Below are positions 1-3,885 of a DNA stretch of 5,800 bases, piece after piece. The notes beneath the pieces were generated by a model, which saw only the letters and a program-made list of their open reading frames with translations, made no database searches and was not told where the DNA came from. Positions within the stretch are counted from its first letter, which is position 1. Each line of letters opens with the position of its first letter. The position numbers and the translations under genes are program-made. Origin of the DNA: Chloroflexota bacterium (GTDB taxonomy: Bacteria > Chloroflexota > Anaerolineae > Anaerolineales > Villigracilaceae); assembly GCA_021796155.1 (NCBI GenBank), contig JAJYOO010000182.1, forward strand, positions 1-5,800, written 5' to 3'.

Positions 1-21
1 GCCCCACGAACTGCGTGGGGT
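1..21. repeat. short perfect hairpin downstream of the response regulator
   Basis: CCCCACG (2-8) and CGTGGGG (14-20) form a 7-bp GC-rich stem around a 5-base loop. It lies 40 bases past the stop codon of the response regulator on the minus strand. It could be the stem of a terminator for that operon, but the bases that would hold the T-run lie left of the window, so this cannot be judged. No start codon with a clear ribosome binding site for a following kinase gene is seen in 1-59. Confidence 0.4.
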
Positions 22-59
22 GCGCGCAAGTGCAGGTGTGTCCTTCGGGAGCGCGATGG

Positions 60-746
60 TTATTTATCCGCAAATTTATATCCGACGCCATAAACCGTGA
101 GGACATATTTCGGCTCGCTCGGCTTGACTTCGATCTTGCGGCGGATGTTCTTGATATGCGCGTCGATGGCACGCTCATACGACTCGAACGCTACGCCATG
201 AATTGCGTCCAAAAGCTGCGCACGCGTGAAAACACGTCCGGGTTGGCGCGCCAGCGTGGCGAGCAGTTCGAATTCAGTCGGAGTCAACTCCTCGAGGCCG
301 CGCCCGCTCGCCGTCACGCGCAGACGCGGCGCGTCCAGAGTCAGGTCGGCGATGCGGATAACATCCGTCGCGGCGGTCGTCGCATTTTCGATCCGCCGAA
401 ACACCGCACGGACGCGCGCCACCAATTCCTTCGGACTGAACGGCTTCGTGATGTAATCGTCCGCGCCGAGTTCGAGACCGACGAGTTTATCCGATTCTTC
501 CGAGCGAGCCGTGAGCATGATGATCGGCGCATTGGAGACTTTGCGGTATTCGCGCGTGAAATCGAGGCCGTCCATTTGCGGCAGGCCAAGATCGAGAACG
601 ATCAAGTCGGGTTTCTCCGTTTTTGCAATTGATAACGCCGACTTCCCATCATGCGCCACGCGGACGCTAAAGCCCGCGCCTTCGAGATAATCGCGCACAA
701 GCTGGGTGATCTTGGGTTCATCGTCAACAACAAGAATGGTTTTCAT
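60..746 (-). CDS. OmpR/PhoB-family DNA-binding response regulator
   Basis: This cytoplasmic transcription factor of a two-component system has 228 residues, the normal length for the family. The receiver domain covers about residues 1-120, with the acidic pocket D8/D9, phospho-acceptor D52 in VLDLGLP, switch T79 in MLTAR and K101 in TKPF. A winged-helix effector domain follows, about 127-226: ELTPTEFELL leads the first helices, FTRAQLLDAI is the recognition region, and VYGVGYKF closes the wing. It is the last visible gene of a leftward operon behind a methyltransferase-like protein (87-base gap). The start at 744-746 is supported because the receiver strand begins at residue 3, but there is no convincing Shine-Dalgarno sequence; a long inverted repeat ends ten bases upstream instead. 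No partner kinase is visible. Family assignment is certain. The regulon is not known, although a direct-repeat box before the operon is a candidate target. Confidence 0.95.
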   Translation of the reverse strand: MKTILVVDDEPKITQLVRDYLEGAGFSVRVAHDGKSALSIAKTEKPDLIVLDLGLPQMDGLDFTREYRKVSNAPIIMLTARSEESDKLVGLELGADDYITKPFSPKELVARVRAVFRRIENATTAATDVIRIADLTLDAPRLRVTASGRGLEELTPTEFELLATLARQPGRVFTRAQLLDAIHGVAFESYERAIDAHIKNIRRKIEVKPSEPKYVLTVYGVGYKFADK

Positions 747-756
747 AATGCAACTC

Positions 757-816
757 GTAGGGGCATAGCAAGACGATACTTCGTCAAACTTGTGCAGTTC
801 TCCGCTATGCCCCTAC
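757..816. repeat. 13-bp inverted repeat with nested hairpin, upstream of the response regulator
   Basis: GTAGGGGCATAGC (757-769) and its exact complement GCTATGCCCCTAC (804-816) are separated by 34 bases. These contain a second small hairpin, GACGA (772-776) with TCGTC (781-785). The element fills most of the gap between the methyltransferase-like gene and the response regulator, and it ends ten bases before the regulator's start codon. There is no T-run next to it, so it is unlikely to be an ordinary terminator. It resembles dispersed palindromic intergenic elements. It may process or attenuate the operon message. Confidence 0.8.
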
Positions 817-833
817 ATTATACGTTATACGTG

Positions 834-1283
834 TTAAAGCCAGCGGCGCGTGCGGCTTTTATATTCTTCATATTGCGCGCCAAAAGTGACGGCCAACTTC
901 TTTTCTTCCATTCGGATGAACATCCTGTCCATCAAAAGCGCAAAGGCAAAGACGATCACATACGGTGAAAGCGATCCTAATAAAATAGATGCGCCAAACA
1001 GAATCAACGTGGAGCCAAGATACATCGGATTGCGCGTGAAGCGATACAACCCATGTGTGACCAACGTGGACGATGTTCCAAATGGACAAACCTCCGTATT
1101 CTCTTTGTGAAATAATTGATCCGCATTGACATTGATGACGATACCTGCCACAAGCGGAATGACGCCAAACAGAGTCCACGGCGAGGGAACGAGCGTCATA
1201 ACAGGCAAAGTGAAATGTAAAATAACAATAAGGATGATGGCGATGAAAAGATAGGTTGGCGGTTTGATTTTATAAGATTGCAT
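834..1283 (-). CDS. isoprenylcysteine carboxylmethyltransferase-like membrane protein
   Basis: This 149-residue integral membrane protein belongs to the ICMT/PEMT-like family, which transfers methyl groups from S-adenosylmethionine at the membrane; most bacterial members have no known substrate. Hydrophobic segments lie at about residues 10-30, 37-53 and 87-118 (the last long enough for a hairpin of two helices). The family signature is clear: GLYRFTRNPMYLG at 78-90 (R81, R84, N85, P86, Y88), then E126/E127, FGAQYEEY at 134-141 and the terminal RRWL. These C-terminal motifs form the cofactor pocket in characterised relatives. The start is well supported: AGGAG lies seven bases upstream of ATG at 1281-1283. 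The gene follows the ferredoxin gene by 34 bases on the same strand and precedes the response regulator, so it is probably cotranscribed with both. The actual substrate cannot be told from sequence. Confidence 0.9.
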   Translation of the reverse strand: MQSYKIKPPTYLFIAIILIVILHFTLPVMTLVPSPWTLFGVIPLVAGIVINVNADQLFHKENTEVCPFGTSSTLVTHGLYRFTRNPMYLGSTLILFGASILLGSLSPYVIVFAFALLMDRMFIRMEEKKLAVTFGAQYEEYKSRTRRWL

Positions 1284-1317
1284 GAAAGTCTCCTGTACAA
1301 TGCAATTTATCTAGAGG

Positions 1318-1581
1318 CTAAATGGTTTGAACTTGCATTCGGCTTTTAGGCTTATAGACATATTCAATAGCATTATGAGGGCAAGCTCGTACGCATTTCT
1401 TACAGCCGTTACAACTTTCCGCATCATCAATGTGAATATGCCGATGAGGACCAATTTCCAGTTTACCTAACACTGGCTTGGGACAAACATCCAAGCAGTT
1501 CCAACAAGCTTCACATAGATCGGTATGAACCTGAATGAATTTTGTCGCGGTATGACGATGAAAAGGATTGTGAAGATTCAT
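1318..1581 (-). CDS. small 2[4Fe-4S] ferredoxin
   Basis: This is an 87-residue soluble electron carrier. It has two complete cluster motifs: C23-x2-C26-x2-C29-x3-C33-P and C57-x2-C60-x2-C63-x3-C67-P, the classic bacterial two-cluster ferredoxin pattern. In such folds the last Cys of each motif usually ligates the other cluster. The N-terminus is His-rich (HNPFHRH) and a second His group (PHRHIHI, 45-51) sits between the clusters. The open frame extends another 54 codons upstream to 1743, but that part overlaps the preceding membrane-protein gene and shows no family resemblance. The ATG at 1579-1581 has a strong GGGAGG (1587-1592) five bases upstream, so I take it as the start. It lies between a membrane protein and a methyltransferase-like protein in a regulator operon. 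The redox partner is unknown. Confidence 0.92.
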   Translation of the reverse strand: MNLHNPFHRHTATKFIQVHTDLCEACWNCLDVCPKPVLGKLEIGPHRHIHIDDAESCNGCKKCVRACPHNAIEYVYKPKSRMQVQTI

Positions 1582-1586
1582 CTCTT

Positions 1587-1592
1587 CCTCCC
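1587..1592 (-). promoter_or_regulatory. ribosome binding site deciding the ferredoxin start
   Basis: On the minus strand this reads GGGAGG, followed by AAGAG and the ATG at 1581. It fixes the ferredoxin start and rules out the 54-codon upstream extension. Confidence 0.8.
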
Positions 1593-1603
1593 AGCCATAA
1601 TTT

Positions 1604-1641
1604 TGTAGGCCGGATTTCGCGAAGCGCCGATCCGACCTACA
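1604..1641. repeat. palindromic intergenic element (REP-like) between membrane protein and ferredoxin genes
   Basis: TGTAGGCCGGAT (1604-1615) pairs with ATCCGACCTACA (1630-1641): 12 pairs, one of them G-U, around a 14-base loop that itself contains TTCGCGAA. It lies in the 70-base gap between the membrane-protein stop codon and the ferredoxin ribosome binding site. The form resembles dispersed REP-like palindromes of Chloroflexota genomes (memory, not searched). As RNA it could lower or stabilise expression between the two genes. It is not followed by a T-run. Confidence 0.8.
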
Positions 1642-1651
1642 TGTACGTTCC

Positions 1652-2065
1652 TTATTCCTTGTTCTCTTCAGGCTGTTTGCCGTGCGCGCGGTCGTGCATT
1701 TCCTTGAACATCGGCGGGACACCGCCTTCTTCGTACCAGCCATGACGCCACATGCGATGATGTCCCCAGCCCCAGCGCGGACCCCAGAAAACGAAGCTGA
1801 GTGCGCGGAACGCGAGGAACAGCAGGAACAATGCGATCAGTGGACCGAAGCAGCCAAAGCCAAATCCGAAGAATGGGAAGGCATGCCAAGGCATTCCATA
1901 TCCGTAATACGGATACGCCGGCGCGGTCTGACCGTTCGGCGCCTGGACCGTGATCGGCGAGCCGTGGATGACGCCAGCCTGATAGGCGAAGAAGGCGATG
2001 CCTGCAATCGCGGCCAACAAGACCAACGCAGCAACGATACGTAAAGCAATTTTATTTCCGTTCAT
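1652..2065 (-). CDS. small two-span membrane protein of unknown function
   Basis: This protein of 137 residues has an N-terminal hydrophobic helix at about 8-30 (signal anchor or first span), then an external-looking loop rich in Pro, Tyr and Gly (35-62). A second strongly hydrophobic, Phe/Gly-rich segment spans about 64-94. The tail is basic and His/Trp-rich (GWGHHRMWRHGW) and ends with a VPPMFKEMHDRAHG stretch. Similar short proteins with a VPPxFEExHRRAHG-like tail occur next to two-component systems in Chloroflexota and Actinomycetota; this is from memory and was not searched. The track can be opened two codons earlier at GTG, but that GTG overlaps the ribosome binding site, so I use the ATG at 2063-2065. 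It is the first gene of the operon with ferredoxin, methyltransferase-like protein and response regulator. A sensory or envelope-stress role is a guess. Confidence 0.85.
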   Translation of the reverse strand: MNGNKIALRIVAALVLLAAIAGIAFFAYQAGVIHGSPITVQAPNGQTAPAYPYYGYGMPWHAFPFFGFGFGCFGPLIALFLLFLAFRALSFVFWGPRWGWGHHRMWRHGWYEEGGVPPMFKEMHDRAHGKQPEENKE

Positions 2066-2069
2066 TTTC

Positions 2070-2076
2070 ACTCCTT
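2070..2076 (-). promoter_or_regulatory. ribosome binding site deciding the membrane-protein start
   Basis: The minus strand reads AAAGGAG, then TGAAA and ATG (2063-2065). The upstream GTG (2069-2071) shares bases with this site, so it cannot serve as the start. Confidence 0.75.
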
Positions 2077-2096
2077 TGTGTGAACTTATGAACGGC

Positions 2097-2128
2097 AGTA
2101 TAGGATTCAGTTGTGAATTGAGTGTGAA
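2097..2128 (-). promoter_or_regulatory. candidate operon promoter with an 11-bp-period direct-repeat box
   Basis: On the minus strand TTCACAC (2128-2122), four bases, then TTCACAA (2117-2111) form two 7-bp direct repeats in an 11-bp period. Eight bases further on is TATACT (2102-2097), a good -10 hexamer; the normal -35 position has no consensus match. PhoB/OmpR-type regulators bind tandem 7-bp repeats at 11-bp period placed over the -35. A third TTCACA lies at 2084-2079, exactly 33 bp in phase, between the expected transcript start and the ribosome binding site. The sequence pattern is seen directly. That the operon's own regulator binds here is inference. Confidence 0.5.
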
Positions 2129-2391
2129 GAGAGGAGGGAGTTTTGTAGCTTGGTAGTTAGATAATTCGATGGTCGGATCATCTGAAGTTTGGCAGTGCGA
2201 ACCAAGCTTCGCGGATTCTGAACAGGGTATACAATCTGCCCGTCGCGAATCCTTGAAATGGCAAAGGGAATACTTGAAGCATAGTCATGAATGATCATAA
2301 CATCGAAATCGCCGCTGGCTTCGGTGCGCTCAAAGATCAAGTCTAGCGCATTGGCTTGATGAGATATTCGAGCCGCAAAGAAAACATTACG
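2107..2391 (-). pseudogene. possible nucleotidyltransferase C-terminal remnant
   Basis: An open frame on the minus strand runs from just after a TAG at 2392-2394 to a stop at 2107. It has no ATG near its beginning (a TTG lies at 2340-2338) and no ribosome binding site. The segment around 2340-2212 reads FDVMIIHDYASSIPFAISRI followed by RDGQIVYPV. This resembles the C-terminal strand and helix of MNT/MntA-type nucleotidyltransferases, which typically read like VDVVxLNDAPPxLxYxIxxxG followed by xLY. The N-terminal half with the GSxxxG and DxD catalytic motifs is absent. The last 30 codons fall in a low-complexity A/C-rich tract and in the operon promoter region, so they are not genuine protein. 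I read this as a decayed fragment. It may equally be a chance open frame. Confidence 0.3.
2131..2185 (-). repeat. degenerate A/C-rich tract (minus-strand copy)
   Basis: Read on the minus strand this tract is poor in G and carries loosely repeated words such as CTAACTACCAAG and TCCGACCATCG. The core ACCATCGAATTATCTAA (2173-2157) matches 15 of 17 bases of a plus-strand tract at 2817-2833, and both are followed by a pyrimidine-rich CTCCT-type run. It looks like decayed short tandem repeat. Confidence 0.5.
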
Positions 2392-2648
2392 CTATTTCTC
2401 GCGGCGTTGAGAGAGTTGTTGAAAGAAAGCAAATTGCGTTAGCGTAATCCATATTAACCGAGAAGATGGGATTGCATTTGCCTTTTTATATTTGCGAGCG
2501 TACAATCCAGTCAACGGTTACATCATGAGGCTATTGAGAGGAGATTATTAGCCATACAAAAATGGGAATACATGTGGGCGACTTTTAGATGGACAGGCAC
2601 CAAATTTTATTCTGCTTGTTATCTGCAATGTTGTTATTGCACTAAAGC
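2392..2648. other. intergenic stretch without recognisable gene
   Basis: I find no gene here. The plus-strand frame 2423-2551 encodes 42 codons with a somewhat protein-like middle (EDGIAFAFLYLRAYNPVNGY) before a TAG at 2549-2551, but it has no start with a ribosome binding site and I do not recognise it. It may be debris of a lost gene. Confidence 0.4.
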
Positions 2649-2759
2649 CTCTTGCTCAGTTCATGGAAGCGCTTCGCGCTAATGAGCAAGTCGAATTCAC
2701 ACTTGTACCGGGTGCAAGTGCAGGTGTTCGACTTTCATGAATTGAGGCAGGGATTCACG
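2649..2759 (+). repeat. multi-hairpin inverted-repeat element, copy 1
   Basis: Outer arms TTGCTCAGTTCATGGAAG (2652-2669) and CTTTCATGAATTGAGGCAG (2732-2750) are imperfect inverted repeats. Inside are a small hairpin AGCGC/GCGCT (about 2668-2680) and a second stem AAGTCGAA (2688-2695) with TTCGACTT (2727-2734), itself enclosing CACTTG/CAAGTG. The outer arms and the order of stems match a second element at 3060-3160, while the inner stem sequences differ but still pair. Three open frames cross this region on either strand, but they are made of repeat sequence and I do not count them as genes. Confidence 0.75.
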
Positions 2760-2791
2760 TGTACCCTGTTCTTTGGGTATCCCGCCGAACG

Positions 2792-2856
2792 ACCACGTAA
2801 CTACCCAACCAACAAACCATCGAACTATCCAAACAAATTTCCCAATCCTCTTCTGC
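2792..2856 (+). repeat. degenerate A/C-rich tract (plus-strand copy)
   Basis: The sequence has almost no G and consists of loosely repeated CCAAC, AACTA and AACCA words (for example AACTACCCAACCAACAAACC). The core ACCATCGAACTATCCAA (2817-2833) is an inverted, 15/17-identical relative of 2173-2157. It begins about 40 bases after copy 1 of the multi-hairpin element. Confidence 0.55.
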
Positions 2857-2898
2857 CCGTTTTCTGTAAAGTTTTCACCAATTTCCGCGCTTCGCGGT

Positions 2899-2994
2899 CG
2901 ACGCGAATGCGTCGCACTTGACAGATTGGACCAATCCACTTAAGAAGATTCGTCTCCTCGATTGGACTCGTCCCATCAAGTAAAGTGCGACGCA
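2899..2994. repeat. terminal-inverted-repeat element of about 90 bp
   Basis: TGCGTCGCACTT (2908-2919) and AAGTGCGACGCA (2983-2994) are a perfect 12-bp inverted repeat 63 bases apart. The left arm can instead fold with its flank as CGACGC-GAAT-GCGTCG (2899-2914). In the interior GATTGGACCAATC (2924-2936) is palindromic around one base, and GATTGGAC recurs at 2960-2967. No coding capacity is evident. It could be a small MITE-like or REP-like insertion. Confidence 0.7.
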
Positions 2995-3059
2995 CACACC
3001 ACGCGCCATATATATACTTTGCACGGTCATAAATTGCGGTTTTCTGCCGCCCGGCCCGC

Positions 3060-3160
3060 GGAGATAAATCTCCTGCTCAGCACATGGAAGTCCCTGCGGA
3101 CTGGAGCTCAATCAGTCGGTTTTAGCCGACTTTCATGGACTGAGGCAGGATTTCAATCCG
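3060..3160 (+). repeat. multi-hairpin inverted-repeat element, copy 2
   Basis: Outer arms CCTGCTCAGCACATGGAAG (3072-3090) and CTTTCATGGACTGAGGCAGG (3130-3149) correspond to those of the copy at 2649-2759. Four hairpins are stacked here: GGAGAT/ATCTCC (3060-3073), AGTCC/GGACT (3089-3102), AGTCGG/CCGACT (3114-3131) and GGAT/ATCC (3148-3159). Compared with copy 1 the second and third stems keep their position but change both strands together. The element ends about 40 bases before the truncated DUF3368 frame. Confidence 0.75.
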
Positions 3161-3201
3161 CCGAAACCCGTTGAACAAAAACGCAATTTGTGGCCGCATG
3201 A

Positions 3202-3610
3202 GGTATAGTCCCGCAGGCAGTATGGAACGAGGTCGTGGTAAGAGGGGTTGGTCAAGCGGGTGTGGAAGAGGTCAAGTCTGCCGCATGGATAAAAACAGCG
3301 GCTGTGTCAAACGATGAATTGGTGCGTGCTTTACAAAGAGATTTGGACGCTGGTGAGGCTGAGGCGATTGCATTGGCTCTGGAGAAGAAGGCTGAATTTG
3401 CTTTTGATGGATGAGCGGTTGGGGCGTGATGTGGCCCAGTATTTTGGTGTTCGATGTATTGGCGTCTTGGGCATACTTGTTGAAGCAAAGCATAAGGGAG
3501 AAATCAAGGCGATCAAGCCGATACTGGATATGTTACGTAATCGAGCTGGTTACCGCGTTAGCTTTGGGCTTTATCAGCGCGCGCTGCATGATGCGGAAGA
3601 AAGCGAGTAG
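3202..3610 (+). pseudogene. truncated and frameshifted DUF3368 (PIN-like) toxin-family gene
   Basis: The reading begins in frame 1 right after a TGA (3199-3201) with IVPQAVWNEVVV, continues through SAAWIKT and LDAGEAEAIALAL to about 3400, then needs one extra base near the T-run at 3402-3405. From 3401 frame 2 carries LLMDERLGRDVAQYFGV, GVLGILVEAKHKGEIKAIKP, GYRVSFGLYQRAL and a stop at 3608-3610. Order and motifs are those of DUF3368, a PIN-like nuclease family typically paired with a small antitoxin gene. The Glu after the tryptophan, the D-x-G-E-A-E motif and the late Asp in MDE survive. The N-terminal strand with the first catalytic Asp (an SDTSPL-type motif, roughly 25 residues) is missing, replaced by sequence next to the copy-2 repeat element. 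No antitoxin gene is seen. Without the first Asp the nuclease should be inactive. The single-base shift could in principle be an assembly error; the truncation is harder to explain that way. Confidence 0.8.
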
Positions 3611-3745
3611 GACAGAACTTCGACGCGTCACATGCCTTTTGGGGGGCTTATGCCTGGCTTTGAGAATCGCTGTGATTAAAATATCATGAACACGAATACC
3701 TGCCCTGGTCGAGTGAAGGTGTTGCACTGATGGACATGACAGAGC

Positions 3746-3816
3746 GCAGATTTTTTAAGGCTTTTGCCACGTAAATCTGTGAAATCTGCCTGCACTGAGC
3801 CGCAGGCACACGTGTG
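3746..3816. repeat. palindrome cluster upstream of the glycosylphosphotransferase gene
   Basis: GCAGATTT (3746-3753) is complementary to AAATCTGC (3782-3789), and AAATCTG also occurs at 3773-3779, so two alternative pairings exist. Next, TGCCTGC (3787-3793) pairs with GCAGGCA (3802-3808) around an 8-base loop, and CACACGTGTG (3807-3816) is a perfect 10-bp palindrome. The wording (AAATCTGTGAAATCTG) resembles a widespread intergenic repeat. No T-run follows the GC-rich stem. The rest of 3611-3885 shows nothing coding. Confidence 0.55.
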
Positions 3817-3850
3817 TCATCCGTGTACTGCGAGATGGCAAAGCAGTTTT

Positions 3851-3877
3851 CGTAAGTAATTTGTGTTACTACGGGGA
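3851..3877 (+). promoter_or_regulatory. hairpin abutting a weak ribosome binding site
   Basis: CGTAAGTAA (3851-3859) pairs with TTACTACG (3866-3873) apart from one bulged A, with a 6-base loop. Its 3' foot shares a G with GGGGA (3873-3877), the only candidate Shine-Dalgarno for the ATG at 3886. This could limit translation of the glycosylphosphotransferase gene or be coincidence. No convincing sigma-70 promoter was found upstream. Confidence 0.3.
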
Positions 3878-3885
3878 TTTGAGCC

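Noticed and set aside
15..632. 205-codon open frame on the plus strand opposite the response regulator
   Set aside because: It is the mirror of a certain gene, is rich in Arg and Asp as antisense frames are, and shows no family motif.
1582..1743. 54-codon N-terminal extension of the ferredoxin
   Set aside because: It overlaps the preceding gene, runs through a palindromic repeat and has no ferredoxin similarity; the internal ATG has a strong ribosome site.
1682..2044. 120-codon plus-strand frame opposite the small membrane protein
   Set aside because: It is antisense to a gene with clear membrane spans and a good start, and has no recognisable content.
2359..2442. 27-codon plus-strand peptide frame (MRYSSRKENI start)
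   Set aside because: No ribosome binding site, no known similarity, and it lies in decayed intergenic sequence.
2649..3160. CRISPR array
   Set aside because: The repeats are palindromic, only two, unequal in core and 400 bp apart; no regular spacers.
2652..3174. Several open frames of 70-89 codons on both strands
   Set aside because: They consist of repeat arms and low-complexity tract; none has a ribosome site or known motif.
3398..3415. Programmed frameshifting in the DUF3368 gene
   Set aside because: No slippery heptamer or downstream structure is evident and the gene also lacks its N-terminus, so decay or error is simpler.
3252..3727. Minus-strand open frames of 61-78 codons
   Set aside because: They are antisense to the DUF3368 remnant, whose homology is clear on the plus strand.
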